Positions 45,106-53,818 of a stretch of 64,000 nucleotides of DNA are shown here, one piece after another (the stretch's first letter is position 1; each line of letters begins with the position of its first letter). This DNA is from Catellatospora bangladeshensis. GTDB lineage: Bacteria > Actinomycetota > Actinomycetes > Mycobacteriales > Micromonosporaceae. The notes beneath the pieces were generated by a model. The model made no database searches and was not told where the DNA came from. It saw only the letters and a program-made list of their open reading frames with translations. A program made the position numbers and the translations under genes. The stretch covers positions 1 through 64,000 of the forward strand of contig NZ_BONF01000051.1 of NCBI RefSeq assembly GCF_016862575.1, given 5' to 3'.

Positions 45106-46203
45106 ATGACCGTCAGCGGACGGATCGTCACCCCCGGCGGCGTCGTCGAGGGCACGCTGAGCATCGACGGCGACCGCATCAGCACCGTCGCGCCCGACGC
45201 ATCGGCCGCCGACCGGTGGATCCTGCCCGGGTTCGTGGACATTCACACCCACGGCGGCGGCGGGCACACGTTCACCACCGGCGACGCCGCCTCCGCACGT
45301 GGTGCGGCCGCGTTCCACCTGCGCCACGGCACGACCACGCTGCTGGCCAGCCTGGTCTCGTCGCCGTTCGCGCTGATGCGGGACGCGGTGCTCGCGTATG
45401 CGCCGCTGGTCGCCGAGGGCGTGCTGGCCGGCGTGCACTTCGAGGGGCCGTACCTGTCGCACGCGCGCTGCGGCGCGCAGAACCCCGAGTTCCTGCGCGA
45501 CCCGTCGCTCGACGAGCTGACCGAGCTGATCAAGCTGGCCGACGGCACGCTGCGCATGGTCACCATCGCCCCGGAGCGGCCCGGCGCGCTGGACGCGATC
45601 CGGCTGCTCGCCGAGCACGGCGTGGTGGCCGCGGTCGGTCACACCGACGGGTCGTACGCCGAGGTCAACGCCGCGATCGAGGCGGGCGCGACGGTCGCCA
45701 CGCACCTGTTCAACGGCATGCGCCCGGTGCACCACCGGGAGCCGGGGCCGATCGTGGCGCTGCTGGACGCCCCGTCGGTGGTGTGCGAGCTGGTCGCCGA
45801 CGGCGTACACCTGCACGACGGCACGCTGCTGTTCGCCGCGCACGCGGCCGGACCCGCACGGGCCGCGCTGATCACCGACGCGATGGACGCCGCCGGTATG
45901 GCCGACGGCGAGTACGACCTCGGCGGCCAGGCCGTGATCGTGGCCGACCGGGTCGCCCGGCTGGCCCGGGACGGCAGCATCGCGGGCAGCACCCTGACCA
46001 TGGACGCCGCGGTGCGCCAGGCGCTCGGCGCGGGACTGTCCATGGCCGACGTGGCGGCGATGGCGGCGACCACGCCCGCCCGCGCGGTCGGCCTCGGCGA
46101 CCAGGTCGGCGCGCTGCGCCCCGGCCTGCGCGCCGACCTCGTGGAACTGGACTCCGAGCTGCGGGTCGTCCGCGTGATGAAGTCGGGAGAGTGGATCCGA
46201 TGA
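45106..46203 (+). CDS. nagA: N-acetylhexosamine-6-phosphate deacetylase
   Basis: A 365-residue amidohydrolase. Metal ligands are in VDIHTHGGGGH (residues 45-55) and GVHFEGPYLS, with GHTDGSY, THLFNGM and the catalytic Asp in ITDAMDAAG; the length is standard. It removes acetate from GlcNAc-6-P or GalNAc-6-P. It starts 55 bases after the kinase with the site GAGGAGC, and its stop overlaps the aldolase start as ATGA. Context with an aldolase and AgaS-like isomerase suggests GalNAc-6-P (AgaA role) as much as GlcNAc-6-P. Confidence 0.92.
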   Translation: MTVSGRIVTPGGVVEGTLSIDGDRISTVAPDASAADRWILPGFVDIHTHGGGGHTFTTGDAASARGAAAFHLRHGTTTLLASLVSSPFALMRDAVLAYAPLVAEGVLAGVHFEGPYLSHARCGAQNPEFLRDPSLDELTELIKLADGTLRMVTIAPERPGALDAIRLLAEHGVVAAVGHTDGSYAEVNAAIEAGATVATHLFNGMRPVHHREPGPIVALLDAPSVVCELVADGVHLHDGTLLFAAHAAGPARAALITDAMDAAGMADGEYDLGGQAVIVADRVARLARDGSIAGSTLTMDAAVRQALGAGLSMADVAAMAATTPARAVGLGDQVGALRPGLRADLVELDSELRVVRVMKSGEWIR

Positions 46204-47045
46204 CCCTGGTCTCCACCGGGAAGCTGGTCGCCGAGGCGGCCGCGACGCGCACCGGCGTGGCCGCGTTCAACGTCATCACTCTGGAGCACGCCGAGGCGAT
46301 CACCGCTGGTGCCGCCGCCGCGGGCCGCCCGGTGATCCTCCAGATCAGCGAGAACGCCGTGAAGTTCCACGGCGGGCAGCTCGGCCCGCTGGCCGCCGCC
46401 GCCCGCGCGGTAGCCGAGCTGGCCGCGGTCGACGTCGCCCTGCACCTGGACCACGTCGAGTCGGCCGCGCTGCTGCACCAGGCCCCCGACCACGGCTTCT
46501 CCTCGGTCATGTTCGACGCCTCGACCCTCCCCTACGCCGACAACGTCGCCGCCACGAAGGCCGCCGCCGAGTTCTGCCACGAGCACGGCCTCTGGCTGGA
46601 GAGCGAGCTGGGCACCGTCGGCGGCAAGGACGGCGCCCCGCCGCTGGGCGCCCACGCCCCCGGCGCCCGCACCGACCCCGCCGAGGCAGCCGCCTACGTC
46701 GCCGAGACCGGCGTCGACGCCCTCGCCGTCGCGGTCGGCTCCTCCCACGCCATGACCACGCGCGACGCCGCCCTCGACCACGACCTGATCGCGGCCCTCA
46801 AGACCGCCGTCCCCGTCCCGCTGGTCCTGCACGGCTCCTCGGGCGTCGGCGACGCCGAACTCCGCCGCGCCGTCACCGGCGGCCTCGTCAAAATCAACAT
46901 CGGCACCGCCCTCAACATCGCCTTCACCGCCGCGGTCCGCGACACGCTGGCCGCCGACGCCAAGCTGGTCGACCCCCGCAAATACCTCAAGCCCGCCCGC
47001 CAGGCCATGTCCGACACCGTCCGCCACTTCCTCACCCTGCTCTGA
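46200..47045 (+). CDS. Class II aldolase, tagatose/fructose-bisphosphate type (KbaY/GatY-like)
   Basis: A 281-residue zinc aldolase. VALHLDHVES holds the catalytic Asp and first zinc His, FDASTLPYADN and LESELGTVGG follow, GSSHAM and VLHGSSGV carry the other zinc and phosphate contacts, and INIGTALNIAF ends the barrel. It cleaves a ketose 1,6-bisphosphate to glyceraldehyde 3-phosphate and DHAP. In this operon tagatose 1,6-bisphosphate from galactosamine is the most likely substrate. The ATG overlaps the nagA stop. No tagatose-6-phosphate kinase is seen apart from, possibly, the ROK kinase. Confidence 0.9.
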   Translation: MTLVSTGKLVAEAAATRTGVAAFNVITLEHAEAITAGAAAAGRPVILQISENAVKFHGGQLGPLAAAARAVAELAAVDVALHLDHVESAALLHQAPDHGFSSVMFDASTLPYADNVAATKAAAEFCHEHGLWLESELGTVGGKDGAPPLGAHAPGARTDPAEAAAYVAETGVDALAVAVGSSHAMTTRDAALDHDLIAALKTAVPVPLVLHGSSGVGDAELRRAVTGGLVKINIGTALNIAFTAAVRDTLAADAKLVDPRKYLKPARQAMSDTVRHFLTLL

Positions 47046-47070
47046 CCACCGCGCCCCGCTCTGCGGCGCC

Positions 47071-47137
47071 GATCTTGCGTGAACTGTGGGGATGACACAC
47101 TCCAAACCGACAAATGGGCAACACTTCGCGCAAGATC
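47071..47137. repeat. Family A inverted repeat upstream of the PLP enzyme
   Basis: Arms 47071-47087 (GATCTTGCGTGAACTGT) and 47121-47137 pair in 15 of 17 positions, same spacer size as other copies. A third GATCTTGCGC stands at 47143-47152. It fills the gap between the aldolase stop and the next gene, so it both ends the operon and occupies the promoter region of the following gene. Confidence 0.8.
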
Positions 47138-47163
47138 AACGTGATCTTGCGCGGGTACGGCTG

Positions 47164-48030
47164 GTGCGGGTCGCGACTCTGCGCGACGAGCGTCTCGACG
47201 CGCACGGGGTGACGGTGCTGTTGGTCCGCGATGACCTCGTGGATCCGGAGTTGCCGGGCAACAAGTGGCGCAAGCTCAAGTACAACCTGGTGGCGGCGCG
47301 GGAGCACGGGTTCGGGACGCTGCTGACGTTCGGCGGGGCCTACTCCAACCACCTCCGCGCGGTCGCCGCGGCAGGTCGCCGCTTCGGCTTCCAGACCATC
47401 GGGGTGGTACGCGGGGAGGAGCACCTGCCGCTCAACCCGTCCCTGGCGTACGCCGCCGCGCAGGGCATGACGCTCAAGTACCTCGACCGCGAGACCTACC
47501 GCCGCAAGCACACGCCCACGGTCCTCGCGCAGCTCGAACGTGAGTGGGGCGCGTGCTATGTGATTCCCGAGGGCGGCAGCAACGCGCTCGCAGTGAAGGG
47601 CTGCGCCGAGCTGCCCGCCGAGATCGGCACGGACTTCGACGTGATCTGCTGCCCGGTCGGCACCGGCGGCACGCTCGCGGGCCTGGCCGCCGGGCTGTCG
47701 AGCGGGCGGCGCGCACTCGGCATCGCCGTGCTCAAAGGCGCGGGCTTCCTCGCCGACGAGGTCCGCGAGCTGCAACGCCAAGCCCTCGGCGCTCCGACGG
47801 ACAACTGGAGCATCGACCTCGACCACCACTACGGCGGCTACGCCAAGCGCACCCCGGACCTCGACGCCTTCGTCGCCGACTTCGAGATCCGGCACGGCAT
47901 CGCGCTCGACCCGATCTACACCGGCAAGCTGCTCGCGGGCCTGTACGACCTGATCGCGCAGAGCGCCTTCCCCGCCGGCACGCGGCTGGCCGTCGTCGTC
48001 ACCGGTACCGCACCAGCGCTGGCGCTCTGA
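47164..48030 (+). CDS. PLP-dependent ACC deaminase / D-cysteine desulfhydrase-like protein
   Basis: About 288 residues, fold-type II PLP enzyme. The Schiff-base lysine is in PGNKWRKLKYNL near residue 35-46, FGGAYSNHLRA is the substrate loop and CPVGTGGTLAGLAAGL the phosphate-binding loop. Relatives deaminate D-cysteine or 1-aminocyclopropane carboxylate. The start is unclear because a family A repeat occupies the 5' region; GTG 47164 is the first start beyond it, while the open frame begins at 47086 inside the repeat. It ends four bases from the convergent APC permease. Confidence 0.82.
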   Translation: MRVATLRDERLDAHGVTVLLVRDDLVDPELPGNKWRKLKYNLVAAREHGFGTLLTFGGAYSNHLRAVAAAGRRFGFQTIGVVRGEEHLPLNPSLAYAAAQGMTLKYLDRETYRRKHTPTVLAQLEREWGACYVIPEGGSNALAVKGCAELPAEIGTDFDVICCPVGTGGTLAGLAAGLSSGRRALGIAVLKGAGFLADEVRELQRQALGAPTDNWSIDLDHHYGGYAKRTPDLDAFVADFEIRHGIALDPIYTGKLLAGLYDLIAQSAFPAGTRLAVVVTGTAPALAL

Positions 48031-48034
48031 GCGG

Positions 48035-49255
48035 TCAGCCCTTGCGGCGGTGGATCACGTAGGCGAGCACGCCGAGGCCGAGCATCCCGGCTCCGGCGAG
48101 CACGGTCGGCTCGGGCAGCGTCATCGCGAGCACGATGCAGCCGACCAGCCCGAGCGCCGCGACGGCGCGCAGGTGGCGCGGGCCGCCCAGGGTCCACGCG
48201 GCCGCGTTCGTGATCGCGTAGTAGGTCAGCACCGCGACGCTGGAGAAGCCGATCGCGCCGCGTACGTCCGCGGCCAGCACTACCACGATGATCACCACGG
48301 CGACGGTCAGCTCGGCCAGCCACGGCGTGGCGTACGCCTGATGCACCGCCGCCAGCCGTTCCGGCAGGTCGGCGCGGCGGGCCATGGCCAGCACGGTGCG
48401 CCCGACCCCGGCGAGCAGGCTCAGCAGCACCCCGCACACCGCGATCCCGGCCCCGACCCGCACCGCCGGCGCGAACTGCGGCAGCCCGGCGGCGCTCACC
48501 ATGTCGGCGAGCGGCGCGGCGGACCGGGCCAGCGCCGGCATGCCGAGCACGTTCAGGCAGGTCACGGCGACGGCGAAGTACACCACCAGCACGATCCCGA
48601 GCGCGACGGGCACCGCGCGCGGGATGGTCCGGGCCGGGTCGCGCACCTCCTCGCCCAGCGTGGCGATGCGGGCGTACCCGGCGAACGCGAAGAACAGCAG
48701 CCCGGCCGCGCCGAACGGCCCGGCAGGCCCGGCCGCGCCCGCCTCGGGCGCACCCCCGCCGGCCAGCCCCGCGACGACGGCCGTGGCGAGCACCGCCAGC
48801 GTCACCGCGACCAGGATCCGGGTGGCCAGGGCGGTCTTGGTCACGCCACGGATGTTGACCGCGGTCAGCACGACGACGGCCGCCACCGCGAGCACCCGGG
48901 CCTGCTCCGGCCACAGGTAGTAGCCGATGGTCAGCGCCATCGCCGCGCAGCTCGCGGTCTTGCCGATGACGAACGCCCATCCCGCGAGGAACCCGGTGAA
49001 CGCGCCCAGCCGCTCCCGCCCGTACACGTACGTGCCGCCGGACTCCGGGTAGCGGGCGGCCAGCCGCGCCGAACTGGCCGCGTTGCACGCCGCCACGAAC
49101 GCCGCGATACCGAGTCCGAGCAGCAGCGCACCGGCGGTCCCGGCGGCGGCCGCGGCGGGCCCCCACACCACGAACACGCCCGCGCCCAGCATCGCGCCCA
49201 GCCCGATGACCACGGCGTCCCCGAACCCCAGCCGCCGCGCCAACGTCGAGATCAC
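48035..49255 (-). CDS. APC-family amino acid permease
   Basis: A 406-residue protein with eleven or twelve spans. The span 1 motif GFGDAVVIGLGAMLGAGVF and the span 6 region FFAFAGYARIATLGEEVRDP are typical for APC antiporters or symporters of amino acids. GTG 49255 lies six bases after TAGCCT, a leaderless start. It could import the substrate of the convergent PLP enzyme, but that is only suggested by position. Confidence 0.9.
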   Translation of the reverse strand: MISTLARRLGFGDAVVIGLGAMLGAGVFVVWGPAAAAAGTAGALLLGLGIAAFVAACNAASSARLAARYPESGGTYVYGRERLGAFTGFLAGWAFVIGKTASCAAMALTIGYYLWPEQARVLAVAAVVVLTAVNIRGVTKTALATRILVAVTLAVLATAVVAGLAGGGAPEAGAAGPAGPFGAAGLLFFAFAGYARIATLGEEVRDPARTIPRAVPVALGIVLVVYFAVAVTCLNVLGMPALARSAAPLADMVSAAGLPQFAPAVRVGAGIAVCGVLLSLLAGVGRTVLAMARRADLPERLAAVHQAYATPWLAELTVAVVIIVVVLAADVRGAIGFSSVAVLTYYAITNAAAWTLGGPRHLRAVAALGLVGCIVLAMTLPEPTVLAGAGMLGLGVLAYVIHRRKG

Positions 49256-49285
49256 GCCCGCAGGCTAGCCCGCCCCATACGAAGA

Positions 49286-49336
49286 AAGGAAGGGCACCTT
49301 CTTAACGCTATGTGTATAGGAAGGGCACCTTCTTAA
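49286..49336. repeat. Family B variant: two units in the same orientation
   Basis: AAGGAAGGGCACCTTCTTAA (49287-49306) and AGGAAGGGCACCTTCTTAAC (49318-49337), spacer GCTATGTGTAT. In the other copies the second unit has GGTGCCC, making an inverted pair; here both read GGGCACC, so only the single-unit hairpins can form. It stands between the APC start and the PAP2 end. Confidence 0.8.
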
Positions 49337-49411
49337 CCCCGACCCCGCACCCAGGCACTCTCCCCAAACCGCCCACCTCGCCGCGCCCACCACGTCAGCG
49401 CGCCATCCGCG

Positions 49412-49475
49412 CCGCAGTTTCGGGGAAACTGCACGAATCCGTGGCCACGTTCCCGCAGTTTCCCCGAAACTGCGG
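49412..49475. repeat. Perfect 21-bp inverted repeat built from GCAGTTTCGGGGAAACTGC
   Basis: Arms 49412-49432 and 49455-49475 are exact complements, and each arm is itself nearly a palindrome (GCAGTTTC and GGAAACTGC). Spacer 22 bases. It lies 28 bases past the PAP2 stop. No second copy is in the window. Confidence 0.82.
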
Positions 49476-49503
49476 CCCACACGCGCGGCCCGGAAAGGCG
49501 CGG

Positions 49504-50178
49504 TCAGCGGCGGGGCGGGAGGATCGCGTCCCAGTCGACGCGGTGGATGAGGCGGTCGAGGAGCAGGCCGAGCGCGAGCGCGGCGATGCCGTCGGTGAGC
49601 CAGTGGTGCGACAGGTACGTCGTCGTGCAGAGCACGATCACCGGCGGCGCGACCCGCATCCAGCGCACCAGCGTGGGCGACAGCCGGAACAGCCGCGAGG
49701 CCAGGATGACGATGACGCCCCACCAGACGATGGCGTTGACCACGTGCCCGGACGGGTACGAGTTCGAGTAGTTCACCGCGAGCGGGTTGAAGAACTCGAC
49801 CGCGTTGGGCAGGGCGCTGCTCGGCGCGTCCCGGTGCGTCCACAGCTTCAGCGGCCCGATGGTGAGGTACGTCAGCAGGAACCCCGTCACCCCGGGCAGC
49901 AGCACCCGCAGGTCCCGGGTGCGGATCAGCAGGGTCAGCGTCAGCCCACCGGTGAGGATCCACATCACCAGCCAGCCCTGGCCGAGGTAGTTCAGCAACC
50001 GGGCGGGCCAGTAGGCCCACTCCGGCCGGTGCGCCTCCACCCACGCGCTCACGCCGAGATCGAGGCTCGCCGTGACCCCGCGCGCCGCGAGCGCGGTGAC
50101 CAGCGCCAGCACCGCGAGCAGCGCGGCGTCCCACCACCAGCTGTCGAAGCGGCTCAGCCGCCGGGTCGGAATCCGCAC
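49504..50178 (-). CDS. PAP2-family membrane phosphatase
   Basis: A 224-residue protein with about six spans. The three acid phosphatase boxes are seen: KLWTHRDAP (first), YPSGHV (second) and YLSHHWLTDGIAA (third, His and Asp). Members dephosphorylate undecaprenyl pyrophosphate, phosphatidic acid or similar lipids at the outer membrane face. GTG 50178 lies six bases after CATAGT, a leaderless spacing. Neighbours do not reveal its lipid. Confidence 0.9.
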   Translation of the reverse strand: MRIPTRRLSRFDSWWWDAALLAVLALVTALAARGVTASLDLGVSAWVEAHRPEWAYWPARLLNYLGQGWLVMWILTGGLTLTLLIRTRDLRVLLPGVTGFLLTYLTIGPLKLWTHRDAPSSALPNAVEFFNPLAVNYSNSYPSGHVVNAIVWWGVIVILASRLFRLSPTLVRWMRVAPPVIVLCTTTYLSHHWLTDGIAALALGLLLDRLIHRVDWDAILPPRR

Positions 50179-50240
50179 CGGCCCACTATGCCTGACCGGG
50201 GGCGCGACGGCCCGCGCCCTTCACCCGTTCTCCACAGCGC

Positions 50241-51575
50241 TCAGCGCAGCTCGGCGAGCTTCTTGCTGATCAGCTCCATGCGTACCCCCGAGTTGGGGCA
50301 GCCGCCGAAGTGGTGCAGCGCGATGACCTTGTTCGTCTTGCGGGACAGCACCGGCGAGCCGGACGAGCCGCCCTCGGTGTCGCAGTAGTAGGAGATGTCG
50401 GTGTCGTCGGCGTACCCGTCGTAGGAGTTGCTCTCCACCGCGCAGTTGCCGGCCCGGTCCCGGTCGCTGCTGACCGCGACCATCGCGGGCGCCCCGGCGG
50501 GGTGCTGCGGGATGTACAGCTCCTCGCCCTTGTCCGGGCGGCGCAGGTCCAGCTCCAGGTAGCCGAACTTCTCCACCAGCGCGAAGTCGGTCACCGAGAA
50601 CAGGCTGAAGTCGAGGGTGCGGTCGGTGGTGATCAGCTCGCTCAGCCACACCTTGGTGGGCCGGAACACCTCGTAGCCGCCGCACTCGGCGCACTGGTAG
50701 TTGAACCACACCTCGACGTCGGCGGTCTCGTTCTTGTCGGCGACGCAGTGGTTGTTGGTGAGCAGCAGGTTCTTCGGGCCGACCCGCCAGGCGGTGCACA
50801 GCTCGACGCCGCCGATGAGCATCCGGGCGACCGCCTTGGAGCGCCGGTAGACCACCGGGTCCGAGCTGCGGTAACAGACCGCGTCGGCCTTCTGGTCGGA
50901 GCCGCAGATGCTCTCCTCCCGCCCGCCGGTGGCGGCCGCGCGCTTTTCCTTCCGGTACGCCGCGGAGGCCGCGCCGCGCTCCGCCTCGGTGTACCCCCGG
51001 CTGATCTTGTCGATCACCACGCCGAGCTGTGCCACCGTGCTGCTCAGCCCGAGCAGGTCCAGGTTGCCGCTGTGCAGCTCGACGACCGCCGTGTCGCCGG
51101 TGACGGACATGGCCCAGCGGCCCGCGCCGCCGAGCACCGTGCCGACCGGGTCGCCGTCGATGCGGTGCACCTCGGCGCGCTTCGGGTCGCTGACCGTCAG
51201 GTAGTCGCCGGGCAGCAGCAGGAGCTGCGCGAAGTGCACCTTGACGTACTCGGCGCCGGGGTGGCGCAGGGTCGCGGTGCGGTCGGCGCCCAGGTAGCCG
51301 AGCACGGCGTGCGCCGCCTCGACCCGGCCCGCCTCGGCCCGTCCCGGCTTGCGCACGGTGCCGTCGGGCTTGGCGGCGGTCTCGGCCGTCGCGGCCCGCT
51401 CCCCGGTGCCGACCGCGGCCGGTGCGGCACCCTGCAAGGCGGTCGCGAGCTCGTAATTCCCGGCCGGCGCGGACGCGGGCGCGGGGGTCCGGTCGCCGAG
51501 CACCGCGGCACCCGCCGTGGTGGCCAGTGCGAGTGCGGCAGAGATTCCCATCACCAGCGCGACCGTACGGCGCAT
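50241..51575 (-). CDS. Secreted trypsin-like serine protease
   Basis: A 444-residue exported protein. A signal peptide (MRRTVALVMGISAALALATT) leads to a propeptide-like region of about 200 residues, then a chymotrypsin-fold domain with H276 (LTNNHCVA), D322 (TLDFSLFS) and S405 (EGGSSGSPVL). Several cysteine pairs (CGSDQKADAVC, CAEC) fit an extracellular fold; the layout resembles lysyl or glutamyl endopeptidase relatives. ATG 51575 has AGGAGG nine bases upstream. Divergent from the DUF4032 gene. Specificity is not assigned. Confidence 0.88.
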   Translation of the reverse strand: MRRTVALVMGISAALALATTAGAAVLGDRTPAPASAPAGNYELATALQGAAPAAVGTGERAATAETAAKPDGTVRKPGRAEAGRVEAAHAVLGYLGADRTATLRHPGAEYVKVHFAQLLLLPGDYLTVSDPKRAEVHRIDGDPVGTVLGGAGRWAMSVTGDTAVVELHSGNLDLLGLSSTVAQLGVVIDKISRGYTEAERGAASAAYRKEKRAAATGGREESICGSDQKADAVCYRSSDPVVYRRSKAVARMLIGGVELCTAWRVGPKNLLLTNNHCVADKNETADVEVWFNYQCAECGGYEVFRPTKVWLSELITTDRTLDFSLFSVTDFALVEKFGYLELDLRRPDKGEELYIPQHPAGAPAMVAVSSDRDRAGNCAVESNSYDGYADDTDISYYCDTEGGSSGSPVLSRKTNKVIALHHFGGCPNSGVRMELISKKLAELR

Positions 51576-51697
51576 GCGACCAGCCTCCTGATCAATCCTG
51601 GACAAGCTCCCTACGTGCAACGACGCAACACTGTGGCCGGTGCCTCGGCCGAAAAGGGGATGCCGGGCCCGCTGGCGCGAATCCGTAGGCTGTTCGC

Positions 51698-52966
51698 GTG
51701 CGGATCACCTCTGCCCTCGTCGACCCTGCCCTGCTCGACCTCCCCTGGTCCACGCCGCTGGAAGAGTGGCCTGCCGACCATCTCGTCGCGCTGCCCCAGG
51801 GCATCTCCCGGCACGTCGTCCGCTTCGTGAAGCTCCAGGGCACCGTGTACGCGGTGAAGGAGACCCGCGAGAAGATCGCCGAGCGGGAGTACGACCTGCT
51901 CCGCGCGCTGGAACGGATCGACGCCCCGGCCGTCGAGGCGGTCGCGATCGTCGCCGACCGCGTCGCCGCCGACGGGGAGCACCTGGAGCCGGTGCTGGTA
52001 ACCCGGCACCTCCAGTTCTCCCTGCCGTACCGGGCGCTGTTCTCCCACACGCTGCGCCCCGAGACGATGAACCGGCTGCTGGACGCGCTCGCCGCGCTGC
52101 TGGTGCGCATGCACCTGCTCGGCTTCTTCTGGGGCGACTGCTCGCTGTCCAACACCCTGTTCCGCCGCGACGCGGGCGCCTTCGCGGCGTACCTGGTCGA
52201 CGCGGAGACCGGCCAGCTGCACCTGCGGCTGTCCCCCGGCCAGCGCAGCGAGGACCTGGAGATCGCGCGCGTCAACATCTTCGGCGAGGCGCTCGACCTG
52301 CAGGCAGCGGGCCTGCTGCACGAGGGCATCGACCCGGAGCACGTCTCCGACGAGGTGGTGCGCCGCTACGAGGTGCTCTGGCACGAGCTGACCCACGAGC
52401 AGGAGGTCGAGGCCGACACCCGGCGCCAGATGGACAAGCGCATCCGCCGCCTCAACGAGCTGGGCTTCGACGTCGAGGAGGTGTCGATGTCGGTCGTCGA
52501 GGAGGGCGGCCACCGCAGCATCATGCTGCGCCCGAAGGTCGTCGACGCCGGTCACCACACCCGCCGCCTGCTCCGCCTCACCGGCCTCGACGCCGAGGAG
52601 AACCAGGCCCGCGCCCTGCTCAACGACCTGGACGCGTACCGGGCCGAGTCCGAGGACCTGCCCGACGAGGCCCAGGCCGCGCACCGCTGGCTGACCGAGG
52701 TGTTCGCGCCGGTGATCCGGGCCGTGCCGCCGCACCTGCGCGGCAAGCTGGAGCCGCCGGAGCTGTTCGTGCAGATCATCGAGCACCGCTGGGCGCTGAG
52801 CGAGACCGCCGGACGCGACGTGGGCCTCGCCCCGGCCGTGCAGTCGTTCCTCAGCACGGTGCTGGTGCACCGGCCCGACGAGCAGGCGGTGCTCGGCTTC
52901 GACCCCGACGACGACCTCGACCCCGACCTGATCCCCGACGAGGACGCCGACCTGGACCCGGTGTAA
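51698..52966 (+). CDS. DUF4032 protein with kinase-like core
   Basis: A 422-residue protein. The first 170 residues read like a small protein or lipopolysaccharide-type kinase: a lysine in YAVKETREKIAEREYD, then GFFWGDCSLSNTLF as catalytic-loop-like motif and YLVDAETG as the DFG-like metal site. The rest is the helical DUF4032 region, and the end is a run of Asp/Pro (DPDDDLDPDLIPDEDADLDP). GTG 51698 is six bases after TAGGCT, leaderless. Catalytic activity is inferred from these motifs; substrate unknown. Confidence 0.82.
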   Translation: MRITSALVDPALLDLPWSTPLEEWPADHLVALPQGISRHVVRFVKLQGTVYAVKETREKIAEREYDLLRALERIDAPAVEAVAIVADRVAADGEHLEPVLVTRHLQFSLPYRALFSHTLRPETMNRLLDALAALLVRMHLLGFFWGDCSLSNTLFRRDAGAFAAYLVDAETGQLHLRLSPGQRSEDLEIARVNIFGEALDLQAAGLLHEGIDPEHVSDEVVRRYEVLWHELTHEQEVEADTRRQMDKRIRRLNELGFDVEEVSMSVVEEGGHRSIMLRPKVVDAGHHTRRLLRLTGLDAEENQARALLNDLDAYRAESEDLPDEAQAAHRWLTEVFAPVIRAVPPHLRGKLEPPELFVQIIEHRWALSETAGRDVGLAPAVQSFLSTVLVHRPDEQAVLGFDPDDDLDPDLIPDEDADLDPV

Positions 52967-53086
52967 CCCGTCCGGGCGCTGGGCGATCGGTAAAACTGCA
53001 GGTAGCGTGGCCGCCCGGTCCGGGCGCGCCTTCCCCTGGGGCGCGGGTAACCCCGCCGGGCCGCAGGCAGCGAAGGGATCGCGACG

Positions 53087-53818
53087 ATGCGATCACGCAG
53101 GCGCCGGGCCACTCCTGCCCGGCTCACCGCCCAGCGTGCCGGGACCCTGTCCCGCCGCCCGCTGCCCGGCTGGCTGCGTTCCCTGCTGGTGCTCGGCGTG
53201 GGCGTCGCCGCCGCGCTCACCCTGGCCGCGCCCGGCAACGCGCAGACCCCGCCCGACGTGGCCGCGACCCATACCATCCAGACCCTGACCAGCGGCGACC
53301 TCGCCGCGGTCCCGGCGGACTTCCCCAGAGTCATGGGGTATGCCCCCCGCACCGCGCACCTGGCCGACGGCTCGGTACGCGTGATCAACCCGAAGGGCTC
53401 CTGCTCGGTGCCCGGCGAGGGCCGCCCGTTCGACTTCGCGGTGCCCTGCCAGGCCCACGACTTCGGCTACGACCTGCTGCGCTACGCCGAGCGCCGGGGC
53501 GCGCCGCTGGACGCCTCCGCTCGCGCCGCGATCGACACGCTGCTCGACCACGACCTGCGCGTGCAGTGCCGGGCGGACTCGGCCCCGGCCAGCTGCGACG
53601 CGACCGTGGCGCTGTTCGCGGCGGGGGTCGGCTTCAACTCCTGGCGGCAGGTGTCCGGGCCGCCGGTGGACACCTCCGGGCTGCCGCGCACCGCCGGCCT
53701 GGTGCTGCTGACCCTGACCGGCGGCGGCTGCGTCGTCACGGCGCGGCGGCGCCTGCTCCCTCGGCGATCGGGTCCACGTCGTCTCCGGTTCCGGCTGCCT
53801 GGCGCATCAGCCGGCTGA
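53087..53818 (+). CDS. Secreted phospholipase A2-like protein
   Basis: A 243-residue protein with a basic start and a hydrophobic signal segment (WLRSLLVLGVGVAAALTLAA, cleavage near GNAQ). CQAHDFGYDLLRY with H124-D125 is the active-site helix of prokaryotic phospholipases A2, which hydrolyse the sn-2 ester of phospholipids with calcium. Cysteine pairs (CSV..PC, CRADSAPASC) would form disulfides. After the domain comes another hydrophobic stretch and a very basic tail, so it may remain membrane-attached. ATG 53087 has GAAGGGA. Its 3' end overlaps the convergent RCK gene by 83 bases. Confidence 0.84.
   Translation: MRSRRRRATPARLTAQRAGTLSRRPLPGWLRSLLVLGVGVAAALTLAAPGNAQTPPDVAATHTIQTLTSGDLAAVPADFPRVMGYAPRTAHLADGSVRVINPKGSCSVPGEGRPFDFAVPCQAHDFGYDLLRYAERRGAPLDASARAAIDTLLDHDLRVQCRADSAPASCDATVALFAAGVGFNSWRQVSGPPVDTSGLPRTAGLVLLTLTGGGCVVTARRRLLPRRSGPRRLRFRLPGASAG

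Noticed and set aside
52985..53086. GC-rich leader before the phospholipase gene with GGGTAACCCCGCC and GGCAGCGAAGGGA words reminiscent of the end of c-di-AMP riboswitches
   Set aside because: The 5' conserved part of that aptamer was not found and the leader is too short, so no riboswitch is claimed.
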